Origin: Acrasis kona
Lineage: Eukaryota; Heterolobosea; Eutetramitea; Acrasida; Acrasidae
Length of the DNA stretch: 54,150 nt
Direction of reading: 5' to 3'
NCBI GenBank assembly: GCA_026419775.2
Contig: JAOPGA020001833.1
Location: 1-54,150, forward strand
Shown here: one piece after another, positions 8,968 through 19,565 of the stretch
Position numbering within the stretch: position 1 is the first letter of the stretch
Layout of the letters: each line of letters opens with the position of its first letter
The notes under the pieces: generated by a model
Seen by the model: the letters and a program-made list of their open reading frames with translations, nothing else
What the model was told of the DNA's origin: nothing
Database searches by the model: none
Program-made: the position numbers and the translations under genes

Positions 8968-10359
8968 TTATTTATCTAAAAGTACAAACATTGTGGCTTT
9001 GGGTGTGAGCTTCGCTTCTTCGAGAGTTTCCATAGGCTCGCTGTATGTGCGTGCCGGATAGGTGGTCTTCAATTCAAACTTGTCTGTTTGCAGATACGGC
9101 CTGAGAAGTTTCCTCAACTGTGCAATAGTATCTGACGGGTACATGTTTAGGTTGAAATTTTGGTTTGTAGATGGACATCTGATTTTAAGCTGCGCTCTTC
9201 TCCGACCTTGCTGTGATTCAGTTGATTCCATGTCTCGGTCGCAAGGAGTTTCTATTGTTACATCGACTTGGTCCTTCACGCCTAAAATTTCACCGATCTC
9301 TGATCTTATTGGTATTATTTTGCCGTCCTTGATAACATTTTTAGGAAGTTTGTTCAAATACTCCTCTCTACTCATCGGTCCTGAATCTTCCTCATCGATT
9401 AGCTTGAGATACGACATATCCTTGACATTCTTATTGTCCTTGTCATATTTTTCAAGTCTTTTACCGATCTCGCTGACCTTTGTGAATAATACGTTGGTGT
9501 TATCCACTCCCTCCAACTGCACACCATCGGGGTATTTTTCCTTGAATTCATATGGAAAGTATCCATCGCATATGTCGTTCAACAGAGCTTTCGTAATGTC
9601 CCATTGATAGGGTCTGAATGGGCCATCATCAACTGTTACTCCATTTTTGTAAAAGGCAATACGAACTTTTGCTCTACTTGAGAATTGGTTAATGTTAGAC
9701 TTTGTGTTCACAGAGTAGGAATCTTCCGAGACGAGCTTATTCAAAGCAGCAATCTTCGCCATCACAACTGTCATATTTAATCTTGGATATTCTGGCTCAG
9801 AGTGGGACGACGAAGGCCGGGAGGATGGGAAGTTGATTTCCAATGGGGCTTGTACTGGTGGTGCATCATTGTCATCTACTTGTGCAATTGCGTCTGACTG
9901 CTTTAAATTGTGCCTGACACGAGATTGATCTAATAACCGTATAGCCTCATTCAGTGATTCCTTTAACTTCCTTTTCTCCTCAGCATCTTCGCCTACTTTC
10001 ATGGTAAGCTCCTTTACTTGGGCATCTTTCATAAGAAGCTGATGCTTATAGTTAACAACTTGACCTTCTACTGTTTTCAGTCTTGCAATTAAGCTGGCCT
10101 GTAGAGCATCTGAATCATTGTCTATAGATGAGGTGCTTGGTGTAGATAGATTTGATATAATTCTTCTCCTTGTGTAGGAATCTAAATTAGTGGAACTTGA
10201 CGATGGTATTACGGATGGTTTAAGTTTTGACAGGTTCAGGTTCCTTTTCTTACTCATGAGGTCATAGTTGTGGTTTGAAAAGAAACCTGATGGCTCCTTC
10301 TGCGTAGAGTTTGCTTCAACCCTCTTTTTTATAAAGCAGGGAGCTTCATCAGAGTTCAT
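8968..10359 (-). CDS. UBXN11: UBX domain protein 11 (SEP + UBX), p97 adaptor
   Basis: Intronless, 463 residues from ATG 10359. A Ser-rich N-terminus is followed by a coiled coil at about 90-150 (ARLKTVEGQVVNYKHQLLM), a SEP domain at about 225-295 (AFYKNGVTVDDGPFRPY...DGYFPYEFKEKYPDGV), the UBXN11-specific segment EYLNKLPKNVIKDGKIIPIR, and a C-terminal UBX domain from about 385 (LKIRCPSTNQNFNLNMYPSD to the end). The order and the LNxLPK..I..G..I.IR block identify UBXN11/SOCIUS rather than p47. UBX proteins recruit the AAA ATPase p97/Cdc48; UBXN11 has also been tied to Rnd GTPases and occurs mainly in ciliated lineages. It is divergent from the next gene, with under 100 bp between starts. Confidence 0.9.
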   Translation of the reverse strand: MNSDEAPCFIKKRVEANSTQKEPSGFFSNHNYDLMSKKRNLNLSKLKPSVIPSSSSTNLDSYTRRRIISNLSTPSTSSIDNDSDALQASLIARLKTVEGQVVNYKHQLLMKDAQVKELTMKVGEDAEEKRKLKESLNEAIRLLDQSRVRHNLKQSDAIAQVDDNDAPPVQAPLEINFPSSRPSSSHSEPEYPRLNMTVVMAKIAALNKLVSEDSYSVNTKSNINQFSSRAKVRIAFYKNGVTVDDGPFRPYQWDITKALLNDICDGYFPYEFKEKYPDGVQLEGVDNTNVLFTKVSEIGKRLEKYDKDNKNVKDMSYLKLIDEEDSGPMSREEYLNKLPKNVIKDGKIIPIRSEIGEILGVKDQVDVTIETPCDRDMESTESQQGRRRAQLKIRCPSTNQNFNLNMYPSDTIAQLRKLLRPYLQTDKFELKTTYPARTYSEPMETLEEAKLTPKATMFVLLDK

Positions 10360-10456
10360 TTTCAAATATTGTAGTAATCCTGTTGTAATAAAACAGTTGT
10401 TGGTTTAGTTTATAGTTGAGTTCGGGTGCAAAAACAAAAAACTGGTGGAACACAAA

Positions 10457-12460
10457 ATGCTGAACACACAAATTTTATTGGATATCATGAAGTTCTCGCA
10501 ACATGAGCGGTATAATATTTATCAGTCGGGTTCGCGAGTGTATGGCACCCACACTCCTGAATCTGACTACGACTTCTTCATGGTAATAGAAAATGAATAC
10601 TTTGAGGAACTAGATAACAAATATGGTGGATCGAAATCTAACGACCACAATTCAATCGAGTACATGTGGAATAATTTCCACATTGTTAATGCTTTACAAC
10701 CGAGTGAACTTGGTTACAGATGTCTTTATTATGATGTGGAGCCAAACCTGTCCATCAATGTTAATCTGTATAGTGTCACAACATTTCGCACCAAATTAAA
10801 TGTCAACTGGCCACAAGCAATGATGTGTTTGTACTTGTCTCCCGAGCATTTGTGGCGTCATGACATTTCTGGATTGGATTCCGAAAATGTTCCACTGTAT
10901 CATCGCAGGATTGTACTTACTACTATAGGTGAAGCTGGAAAGCATTTTAAACTTGCTCAAAAAAGTTGGCAGTCCAACACTGAAAATAATCATTATTCCT
11001 CTAAAAAGTATATTGTTCACACCTTCCGTGATATTTTATTGGGTTGGCAATTAATACAGCACGGGCGTATCGTCGATTATCAGGCGGCGAATGATATTTT
11101 TCATGAAGTGATGAATTGTGGGGAAACTGATTGGTCTTATTATCAAAATGAGTATTACAATAGATATCAAAAATTAAAGAAGGAATTTGGTCAGATGGTT
11201 GACGAAAAGATGTTAGTGAACTGGAAGCCAGATCACGAATTTAAATCTAGTGTTCTTTGTTTTTTATCTCGTAATAACAATCAGATTGATTCGCTCCGTC
11301 TCGTCCTGTCTCTTCTAGTCCAGAGTCATCCTCGTATTGATGGTCTGTACCATGTTACTCGCACGCAAGAATCACCCGTAGAGTCAAAGGTGGTTGTTGA
11401 GTGTGGTAATGGGATGATTATCGATATATTGAATAAAAAGATTGTGTGTGCTGCAATGCCAATGGCGATGTTATTGGGCTCACACTGTGCTCCAAAATTA
11501 AATTTTAAAGAGAATGTTGATGTTATACCTGAATTGAGGTCTGAACTTTCTTTTTATATCACATTGTATTGTTTTCGTGGTGGATGGTATGTTACCAGCA
11601 AAGACCATTTAGATGCTTCAAATATGGTTTGTGGAGAAACCTTCTGGGATGTGATTCAAGTCAATAACATTGATGAGCAAGATCAGGATAAATGCTTTAC
11701 GTTTGTTTTTCATTTGAATGGATTTAGATCAGCTTTGAATAAATTTTATCTATTCTCTACATTTAATAAATCAGACAATAAATATATTGAATGTCAGCCA
11801 TATACTGAAAAATATGGATGGGCATTATTTCAACCCAGTGTAAATTTATTGAAATCATCCAGTTCTGTGTATGAAGATGAAGTAGTAAAAGTAGCAAATG
11901 CAGATCAAGCAATAACATATTCAAATACACTAAATCCTACTTTGTACTCTTGTTTGCTTTTAAGAAGCAAAACTGCAATTTTATATATACCTTGTACTCA
12001 ATATGAAGCTCTGAAAACACTTCTAGATAGGTCTCATAAAGATTCGAATGTCTTTGGAGAACTCATGTTTGATGTCGTTAGGACTTTATCTGACGACCAC
12101 ATCACAAACACTCAGTTGTTCAAAGATCCAGCGTTGGCCTCTCTCTATGAACATATCTCTTCAGATTACAACAGCATGTGTCTTCGAATTGATCAAATGT
12201 ATACTGATGTATACAGTGACAATCAAAAAGACTTTACTTTGAACATTGAAAATTATCTCAACAAAGATACTGCTTTATTTAAACAAAGTAGTCAACACTC
12301 TGCTGTCATCATAAACATGCTGACACAAATGAAGAATGGAAAGCAAAATTCTCCGTCGCGCACAAGCCAATCAAAAGGACCACTTACATCGAAAGATTTT
12401 ATGGTGTTAAGTAATATCAAGAATAGCTTCAAAGTATTCAATCAAATCAATTTTGATTAG
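10457..12460 (+). CDS. RlaP-type nucleotidyltransferase fused to an RNA-ligase-like domain
   Basis: Intronless, 667 residues from ATG 10457 (a GTG four codons upstream is ignored). The N-terminal about 230 residues are a pol-beta superfamily nucleotidyltransferase: SGSRVYGTHTPESDYDFF supplies the GS and D-x-D signature, followed by LWRHDISG-type helices as in RlaP/YcgL proteins. From about residue 311 it resembles T4 Rnl1-type RNA ligases: VVECGNGMIIDILNKKIVCA corresponds to the RG..F block, GGWYVTSKD to the G-x-W-x-x-x-T/S-K block, and CFTFVFHLN to the yTFiFEl motif. The motif I slot (K-x-D-G-S) reads R-S-E-L-S with Arg at residue 361, and the motif III Glu is His, so ligation activity looks lost. 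The C-terminal 250 residues are helical. RlaP enzymes are known to be linked to RNA ligases in RNA-repair systems. Confidence 0.7.
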   Translation: MLNTQILLDIMKFSQHERYNIYQSGSRVYGTHTPESDYDFFMVIENEYFEELDNKYGGSKSNDHNSIEYMWNNFHIVNALQPSELGYRCLYYDVEPNLSINVNLYSVTTFRTKLNVNWPQAMMCLYLSPEHLWRHDISGLDSENVPLYHRRIVLTTIGEAGKHFKLAQKSWQSNTENNHYSSKKYIVHTFRDILLGWQLIQHGRIVDYQAANDIFHEVMNCGETDWSYYQNEYYNRYQKLKKEFGQMVDEKMLVNWKPDHEFKSSVLCFLSRNNNQIDSLRLVLSLLVQSHPRIDGLYHVTRTQESPVESKVVVECGNGMIIDILNKKIVCAAMPMAMLLGSHCAPKLNFKENVDVIPELRSELSFYITLYCFRGGWYVTSKDHLDASNMVCGETFWDVIQVNNIDEQDQDKCFTFVFHLNGFRSALNKFYLFSTFNKSDNKYIECQPYTEKYGWALFQPSVNLLKSSSSVYEDEVVKVANADQAITYSNTLNPTLYSCLLLRSKTAILYIPCTQYEALKTLLDRSHKDSNVFGELMFDVVRTLSDDHITNTQLFKDPALASLYEHISSDYNSMCLRIDQMYTDVYSDNQKDFTLNIENYLNKDTALFKQSSQHSAVIINMLTQMKNGKQNSPSRTSQSKGPLTSKDFMVLSNIKNSFKVFNQINFD

Positions 12461-12765
12461 ATTTCTAACGTGATTTGCACATGGATAATTTAGTACAAAG
12501 AAATTATATGTGACCCTACGAATAAATTTGCATACTTTATAATAATGACAATTCGTTTTATTTTTTTTTATAACTAGATTCTGGTTGAATATAGTGTCCA
12601 CTCATACCAGACCTTGATAATACTGGACACATCTTGCTGTCTAATAATTAAATGTTGTTAGTAAATCCGTCCTTCACCTGTAGTGAATCAATTATTTGTT
12701 TTTGTTGTAAAACCTCTTTACTGGCAACCACTTCTTTTCTACAGTCGTTCCCAATAAAGCTAAAT
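12461..12765 (+). other. Intergenic, nothing recognised
   Basis: About 305 bp of AT-rich DNA with a T-run near 12555. The downstream reading frame is open back to 12652, so the small gene that follows could start earlier, but the extra segment looks like untranslated leader. Confidence 0.4.
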
Positions 12766-13164
12766 ATGTGGAACTACACTGCGGCATATGGCGACGTAAA
12801 AGAAGCTGATGTTAGAGGTGCACGTATTAAAGAACCTCTCTCACCAAGTAGAAAAATGGAACTAGAGATAATGAAAACCAAATTTCAACAAAAAAGCACA
12901 GAATTCTACCCAGAAACAAAAGAGATTGGTTGGATGCTTTCATCTGAGGGCAAAATCAATAAGAGCGATCCAAACATTCCAATTTATAAACTACCATTTC
13001 ATGGAAGAAAACTAGTTATGAAAACAGAATTTCATGATATGACAGGTATTACATGCCTCAGCCCTAAAGAACATAATTCGAAGGTAATGAATTCACCGAG
13101 GAGACAAATCAATCCTAATCCACAACTGAACAAAGGAAAGACAAGCTTTATGATGTTTGATTAA
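12766..13164 (+). CDS. Hypothetical small basic protein
   Basis: 132 residues from ATG 12766; an in-frame ATG at 12652 would add 38 residues that look non-coding. No family recognised. It has an N-terminal charged segment (SPSRKMELEIMKTKFQQKST), short Trp/Pro/Tyr-containing motifs (YPETKEIGWM, IPIYKLPFHGRK) and no membrane segments. Short proteins of this kind, with isolated aromatic-Pro motifs, occur among axonemal microtubule inner proteins, but that is only a guess. It is convergent with the ARH1 gene, with about 140 bp between ends. Confidence 0.45.
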   Translation: MWNYTAAYGDVKEADVRGARIKEPLSPSRKMELEIMKTKFQQKSTEFYPETKEIGWMLSSEGKINKSDPNIPIYKLPFHGRKLVMKTEFHDMTGITCLSPKEHNSKVMNSPRRQINPNPQLNKGKTSFMMFD

Positions 13165-13304
13165 TTCTTTCGGTCCACATTCCTACAAAAGATATTTTGG
13201 AACACCAGGTGCGTTGAAATTACTCCCTAGAACAATAATTTTGAAAAATACTTTTACAATACACACAAATCAAAAAATACATAGATGTTTATTAATGTTT
13301 GTCG

Positions 13305-14408
13305 TTATAACTGGTTAGCCAACTCCGTCAACTCCTTCTTGTATTCAATAGTGTCCCAATTCGCTTTGAACTTTTCGTCAGGGAATCCATACAAAGCACC
13401 ATACCAAGCCATCGCAATCGTACCAGTCGAGTCATTATCCCCATAGTGGAATACCGCTCTATTCGCTAACTCCAAATAATTACCTTCGCTCCCTAGAAGT
13501 GCGTCATATGATATGATGACAGAGTCGTCACCAGATGCACCTGCCCACCCTTGGTAGCTCCATTTCTTGTAATACAAATCTCTTTCTTGAATTCCATAAT
13601 TCTCTGGAAATACCGGCTTACTATCCCCGTCATTTTCAATTTGACGTTCTTTGAGGTACGTTTTGAAAGTGTCCTTGAACTTCTCCATGTCGCCCCAGAT
13701 AACTTCAAAGTCTCTTTTTGCATCGTCTTTTAGGTAAGACATGCACTGAGGGAAGAGGTCGTTTATTAGGATATAGCCCCATCTTCTCGGTGGAATTTGT
13801 TCCATCGCTAAAGCTGTGAATGCAGCACTAACAAAAGCGCCCATGAACCCAACAACACAGTTGTGCGTGATGCGACCGGACTCGATTGATGCCCTGATAA
13901 GGTCCCTTCTATTTTCCTCACCAAAGTATTTAAGCCCGATGCACATTGATCTCATGGAGCCACCACATCCTCCTCCTGCTTTATCATAAGGGAGTGTGCT
14001 CCATAGACTTGGATCCTTCTCGATTCTATAGCAAGATTGTATGCACTTAGGGCCCGGGGCTCTTTTAATTTTAGTTTAACCGAAATATTGGTCCACTCAC
14101 CTTCCATTCATGTCATCCATTGATATTACGTACTCTTTAGCCATGTTGTTCATCAAGTTTGTAAATGTTGTAGATGTTGGATCTACAAGTGCCCTTGCAG
14201 TGGCCAAGTGCATTACTGTGTCATCACTAACGATGAATTTCTTTGGGTTTGGTGCAATTTTTGTTAAGCCTCCCATTGCCTCTACTTCCGAATGGATCTT
14301 CTGACCACTCTTGCAAAATTCCCACCGACCATGATTAAATCCAATAGCATCGCCAGATGCAGCCAATAACATACTAGCAAGGCGCCTCTCTGAAACCGGC
14401 TTCGTCAT
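13305..14408 (-). CDS. ADPRH: ADP-ribosylarginine hydrolase (ARH1)
   Basis: Two exons (14408-14101, 14061-13305) with a 39-nt intron; 354 residues, the same size as vertebrate ARH1. The join gives DDMNG-R-APGPKCIQSC, matching the MDGRAPG block of the family. Metal- and ADP-ribose-binding signatures are intact: AASGDAIGF near the start, SDDTVMHLATARAL (the two Asp and Thr binding Mg), KAGGGCGGSMRSMCIGL, SGRITHNCVVGFMGA, and YGDNDSTGTIAMAW near the C-terminus (second metal Asp pair). It removes ADP-ribose from arginine side chains in cytosolic proteins. Exon 1 is open further upstream to 14528, but the ATG at 14408 directly precedes the family start (ERRLASMLLAASGD). Confidence 0.92.
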
Positions 14409-14602
14409 GTTCAATAATAAATTATGAAAATGGATATAGAAGTTGTAAAGTACGGTATTATGATTACAAAGAAACTGTTGTTTTTGTAAATACACTGTCA
14501 TCACGAATAAACCAATAGGAATGTACACATCAACCGAACATCACTAAACAATCATCAGCTGACATCCTATTAAAGTAAAACTTGAGTTAACGTATCAGAA
14601 AA

Positions 14603-16043
14603 ATGAACGTGGATATCTCCATACTCGACAATGACACCTTCACCCAGATATTTCAATTCCTACGAGTTGAAGAGATGTTAATGGTATCACTCTGCTCAAA
14701 AAGCCTATATGAGGTCGTCTCATCAGTTGTAGAGGGAATGGATGTTGGACAACCATGGACCATATCCAAGGCCCTTTTAAAGTTAAAAAAAAGCAATCTT
14801 CAATCAAAAGAGGATTTCTCTTCCCACAACTTGGCGCGGTTTAGGTCTGTCTCAATTGGACGCTTGGATGATAAAGAAGCGAGGATTGAAAGTTACTTGA
14901 AAGAAGTAGTTCCGGGCCTGACAATAGAGGTTGAAGCTGCAGACTTCACATTTTCAAAGGAACTTGCACACCCTAAGGAATCAGAACGAGAAGAGTCAGT
15001 GGTCCCAACACTTAATTTTAAGAAACACACTGTCCCACTTCGCGTCGGTCATGCCATCAAAAATCTCGAAATAAAACCAGAGGCAACAGTTAGTAATAAG
15101 CGGGAACTATTCTCCATCATTAACAGTTGCATGAACCTGGAAAAACTGGACATCTTATACCTGAGAGAAGCTGATTATGATAAAAAACCAGATGAAGAAC
15201 CCTTTACCCTTGTCAAAATGAACAGATTGAAAAAACTAGAATACAATCATATTTCCTTTGATGAAGTGGACAATGATCATGGCTTCTTGGCTTATCTATT
15301 AGAGGCCTCTCCAAATTTAAAGGTGCTTAATTTCAATTACTACCTTTCAAGTACTCCCGAACGATATTTGATTAATAGATTGTGTACCTTCAACAAGAAA
15401 TTAGAAAAGCTGAAATTATACGGAGAAGCTGAGGATGGTTATTCAAGTAAACCAACTCATTTTTTTCAAAACTCTAATCATTTTAGCGAATGGTATAACT
15501 GATGATTCTCTCATCAAACTATTAAAATGTTGCAACATTAAAAGTTTACATTTACGCGAGTCAGATAACCTCGACTGTTCGTTCTTTAATGTACTTCACG
15601 TGCACGCACCCGAATTAAAAACATTAAAATTCTGCATACAAGAGGGTATCAACGAGATTGAACAAAATAAAGATGCAAAGTTCTGCGGCGTCATGAACAA
15701 GTTGAGAAATTTAGAGATGAACGGAAAACTTGTCATTACTGACAAATTTGCCGAAAGCGTGATTGAATTCCTACCAAACCTTAAAAAGTTCGAATGCGAC
15801 AATGACACTCAAGACGAAGACACAGAAAAGAACATCGAGCTGATCAAGAAGCACGCTGAAAGCAACGTGGGGATTGAAAGAGTAAAACGAATTAGATTTG
15901 GAGAGAAATGGATTTTTGACGAAGGAGATGAATACGACGAAGATGAGGAACATGAAGATGATGACGAACTAGACTATGAAGATGCTATTAAAGTCGAGAC
16001 CGATGATGAAGATGATGATGACGAAGAAGAACAGTATGATTAA
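14603..16043 (+). CDS. F-box / leucine-rich-repeat-like protein with acidic tail
   Basis: Two exons (14603-15446 and 15487-16043), 40-nt intron; the join gives GYS-T-NGITDDSLIKLLKCC and removes a frame change. 466 residues. An F-box-like N-terminus (NDTFTQIFQFLRVEEMLMVS, then LCSKSLYEVV) is followed by irregular LRRs (MNLEKLDILYLREAD, MNRLKKLEYNHISFDE, SPNLKVLNFNYYL, IKSLHLRESDNLDC, PELKTLKFCI). The last about 45 residues are almost all Asp/Glu with a few Tyr. Such proteins are typically substrate receptors of SCF ubiquitin ligases, with LRRs binding the target; the acidic tail may hold a basic partner. Target unknown. Confidence 0.8.
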
Positions 16044-16220
16044 ATCTCAGTTTAATAACTTTGTTTATCTTTATTTCAATCATTGGACTATTTCTACTTA
16101 CTCCACTCTGTAGTGTACGATTCATCACATCCTCCTGATGTCATCGGTTTACAAAATATTTGTCCGTGTGGAAATTTCAAGCAAGTCCGACGCGTTGACC
16201 ACAAGCCATTTTAAGGTCCA

Positions 16221-18467
16221 ATGGACACATCGGTTGTTGTGTGTCTTGTGATTTACTTAATATTATTGCTGTTCAATGTTATCTGGGTGAGCATACAGAT
16301 TAAATTCCACATCCCAAGTTTGTTCACCTGGAAATTTTGGTCGGGGGTAAAAAAAACAATACTAGGAGATGGATTTAATGTATTGATAATAATATCTAAG
16401 CTAATTGAATACGTACAAAAAAATCAGTATGAGGCTCTTCAGGCCAGAAGCCCTTTGGTTTTTTTCATCAACCATATGATTACATTGGTGTGTGTTGCTG
16501 AATTGATTTGCCTTCCCGTCGTGATGCTCGTGACTAGCAAGGATAGGTTTCTTAGTGGAGATATAGGTGATTATAAGAAGGATTCTAAACTTTTGCAAAG
16601 TGCCCGTTTTGTTGACTGTTTGATAAGTTCGCACGTATTCCCTTCATTAATCACCATGGTTTTATTAACTACAATCACTTCAATCGTGAGGGCGTATACA
16701 TATGTACTTTTTTATGAGGAAAACAAGGTCGACGAAGACGAAGTTGTGGAAACGCTCCATGAGGACGAAATGGTAAGGGAGTTAAAAGAAATAGAGGAAC
16801 CAACTGTTGTTAGATTACCACAAGACAACTCGCAAAATCTCATTGAAGTAGTTGGACTACCAGTGATTATCAATTTAAAAGAAACTGTATCCGAGCCAGG
16901 AATAATCGTTAGATTACAAAAGAATATTGTGTCAAATCATAGAAGTATCGCAGCAATCATTGTATCGTTCGAAGAAAATGCAGATGGATCAGGAGTGATT
17001 GTTCGCTTACAACAAAACAATTCACATCATGTAAATAAAGACAGACCAGAAATCTTTGTACAACTTGAAGAAGACGCACCACAGCCCACAATTATTGTCG
17101 ACTTGAAACAAAACAATTTACACCCAATGAACATAATCTCCGACGGATACGAAACAGATCTTGATACATTTACCGATGAGGCTACCATCGTCATTGATGA
17201 ACCAATACTTCAACCCGCCCCAAAGTTACTTGTCACAAAAAAGAAGTACGTTACACTTGGTGTTACCAGTCTCTCCTTCACGACATTCTTCACATTAATC
17301 ATTTCCTCAATACTAATGCTGCTATTGTCATATGCATTTTATTTTAATGAACAAGCATCATGTATTCGCAGGTTCGGCTTGGACGATGACATTAAGCATC
17401 ATACATTTGGGGAGTCAACGAACATAGGACCAACAGCAATAATAGCATGTTTGAGTGTCTTGTGCTTTGCATTATTCATCATCATGACGATTACAAAATC
17501 ATACAGAGAACAACAAATATTAAAACAAGGTGATTTCTCCCCATCAAAGAATGGTAAGCGTATACGTTTGAAATCATTTTTAACATTTTTAGTGTTCGTT
17601 CAACCAACAAGAGTTCATCATTGGTTGACCTCACTAATGCAATTGGACCCATTCGACTCTCGATATGATCTATTCGCACAAAGTATCTTCTCCGCATTAT
17701 ACGTTCTTATCAACACGCCCATCATGATGCACAATACTAGAAAATACACACAAGACACCGGAGGAATATTTGGAGCGTTAATATTAAATAATTTCATTTA
17801 CCTATCATTCAACGTGATGGTTCAATTCACACCCATCATTGTTCGAAGAATCAAAAAACATTTTTTCACGGAGATGATACCCATTGGAGATTATACACTT
17901 TTAGATGGACATCCCCACCACCACGATGAGAGCACTCCACATTTCGCAGGATGTGACTCCTTCACAATGTACAGAGTTGTGCGCCCATACGATAGGTCGT
18001 TACAAATACCTTACTTGTTAATGTTGTTCGAAGAGTATGCTGTATCGCAGGCTTCGACGCTCTATTACATTGTTCAGTTATGGAAACAAATTCATGAATT
18101 GGAGAGGAACGTACATTTCAAGATGACTTCCATGAGGGATCGTGAAGCATTGTATCAACATGTGAGAAAAAGAGCCATAAAGATTGTAGAGTTTATGAAC
18201 AAGTGTAAAATATTGAAATGTGATAAAATGGTTGAACACGTCCATGATGAATTGGATTTAATGTTGTGTTTGGATTTAGAAAATGAAAAGAGTCCTAATA
18301 TCAAAATGTGTTCGTTGTACTTTAAAGAAAAAATTCAAAAGATTATGGTAAAGTTGCGTTGCATGTCTCGACATAACTTGTATCATACTGTTCATTATTT
18401 CAATACATTTAGGAATAGGTTGCGACCGAATAGCCGACGGTTTGTGTGTACTGTTGACACAAAGTGA
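16221..18467 (+). CDS. Multi-pass membrane protein with RGS-like C-terminus
   Basis: Intronless, 748 residues. About seven hydrophobic helices are visible: VVVCLVIYLILLLFNVIWVS at the start, two or three more by residue 165, then four between about 350 and 555 (TLIISSILMLLLSYAFYF, IIACLSVLCFALFIIMTI and others). Helices 4 and 5 are separated by a hydrophilic loop of about 180 residues containing degenerate repeats of the form P-x-I-I-V-x-L-x-Q-N. The C-terminal about 150 residues are helical and follow the RGS pattern (IPYLLMLFEEYAVSQASTLY..., then a Lys/Arg-rich helix, then LYFKEKIQKIMVKL). 7TM proteins with a C-terminal RGS domain accelerate GTP hydrolysis by G-alpha. The RGS call rests on helix pattern only. 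Confidence 0.55.
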   Translation: MDTSVVVCLVIYLILLLFNVIWVSIQIKFHIPSLFTWKFWSGVKKTILGDGFNVLIIISKLIEYVQKNQYEALQARSPLVFFINHMITLVCVAELICLPVVMLVTSKDRFLSGDIGDYKKDSKLLQSARFVDCLISSHVFPSLITMVLLTTITSIVRAYTYVLFYEENKVDEDEVVETLHEDEMVRELKEIEEPTVVRLPQDNSQNLIEVVGLPVIINLKETVSEPGIIVRLQKNIVSNHRSIAAIIVSFEENADGSGVIVRLQQNNSHHVNKDRPEIFVQLEEDAPQPTIIVDLKQNNLHPMNIISDGYETDLDTFTDEATIVIDEPILQPAPKLLVTKKKYVTLGVTSLSFTTFFTLIISSILMLLLSYAFYFNEQASCIRRFGLDDDIKHHTFGESTNIGPTAIIACLSVLCFALFIIMTITKSYREQQILKQGDFSPSKNGKRIRLKSFLTFLVFVQPTRVHHWLTSLMQLDPFDSRYDLFAQSIFSALYVLINTPIMMHNTRKYTQDTGGIFGALILNNFIYLSFNVMVQFTPIIVRRIKKHFFTEMIPIGDYTLLDGHPHHHDESTPHFAGCDSFTMYRVVRPYDRSLQIPYLLMLFEEYAVSQASTLYYIVQLWKQIHELERNVHFKMTSMRDREALYQHVRKRAIKIVEFMNKCKILKCDKMVEHVHDELDLMLCLDLENEKSPNIKMCSLYFKEKIQKIMVKLRCMSRHNLYHTVHYFNTFRNRLRPNSRRFVCTVDTK

Positions 18468-18784
18468 TGTCAGTGTTGAACTAGGTGTGTGATTGTAAAA
18501 TGAAGATTCGGAATCATCATTAATAAATATATTTATTCTCCTCTCTTCAACATTGATTTCTGGCTTATCCTTCGCGATCAACTTGTGTCAACTTTCATTA
18601 ATATTTGATACCCCGCGCAATCATTTTTATGATGTGCTTACCGTTGTATTTCGTACAATGGAAGTCTAATTTTATCTCTTTGATTGGTTTTGATGGTCCT
18701 AAAATGGAACTGCGTACAGTGGAGAATTTGGAACGGAACTATTTAAACACTTCTGAGAAACTTTCACAACCAAACTAGAAGAAC
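18468..18784 (+). other. Intergenic, nothing recognised
   Basis: About 317 bp between tandem plus-strand genes. A minus-strand open frame here is antisense to the end of the membrane protein and is not supported. Likely 3' UTR of one gene and promoter of the next. Confidence 0.4.
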
Positions 18785-19297
18785 ATGCGTTCGATGATGC
18801 GCTCACGACCAACAGATCAAGACAACAAACATTTCACCAACATCTTCGTGAGAAACCTTCCATTAAATATATCGTATGACAGGTTCAAGGAATTTTTTGA
18901 GAGATTTGGTCGCATTAAGGACTGCAAACTTTTATTTCATCCTCGAACAAAACAGTTCGAAGGCGATGCGTAAGTGACACAATACAACCTTGTTATAACT
19001 GTACGCAGCCTTGTGTTATTTTTAAATCCTCAATCAGCACATTTAGCAGTAAGACGCGAGTGTTTTGTGGAATCAAAGAAGGTACGAATAGCATTTGCAG
19101 ACAGGCAACCAGAGAAGCGACTTCTCATTCGTGAAAGATCTCTATCACCTTCAGAAGAGCAACCTAGGAAGAGAACAAAGTACTTCGAATCTAGATCGTC
19201 TCTTACTCTAGAATATACAACATCGACATCCAGACAAGCAGAAGTCATACAAGAGCGAGAACGTTCTCCAATAGACTTCGACTCAATATCCAACTGA
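18785..19297 (+). CDS. Small RRM protein with Arg/Ser-rich tail
   Basis: Two exons (18785-18969, 19009-19297) and a 39-nt intron; 157 residues. The join gives FEGDA-LVLFLNPQSAHLAV, completing the second half of a single RRM whose first half is NIFVRNLPLNISYDRFKEFF (RNP2 IFVRNL). RNP1 is weak, with FEGDALVLF in place of the usual aromatic GFAFV. The C-terminal half is charged with Arg/Ser/Glu (RERSLSPSEEQPRKRTK), as in SR-type splicing or mRNA-handling factors. Specific RNA target unknown. Confidence 0.82.
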
Positions 19298-19565
19298 AGA
19301 ACAATGGAAAGTACAATGAATTTACAATTAATCCTCGTTGCTCTGCTGTTTGGGAGGCTCCATGATTGTTGTCACTACACAAAATTGTCTCACAATAAAA
19401 GAATTATTACATAAATACATACTGGCATATTACATGGCTTTACTTCAAATTATGTACGTAAATGATGCAGTCCCTCCACCATTTAGCTCGCATCCCCATT
19501 TACTGCATTCCATTCTGCGGCTTCCCGCATCGATTTTGTTGTGTTTTACAATCCATCATACTTCA

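Noticed and set aside
18276-18581. Minus-strand 101-codon frame
   Set aside because: Mostly antisense to the C-terminus of the RGS-like membrane protein, with no motifs.
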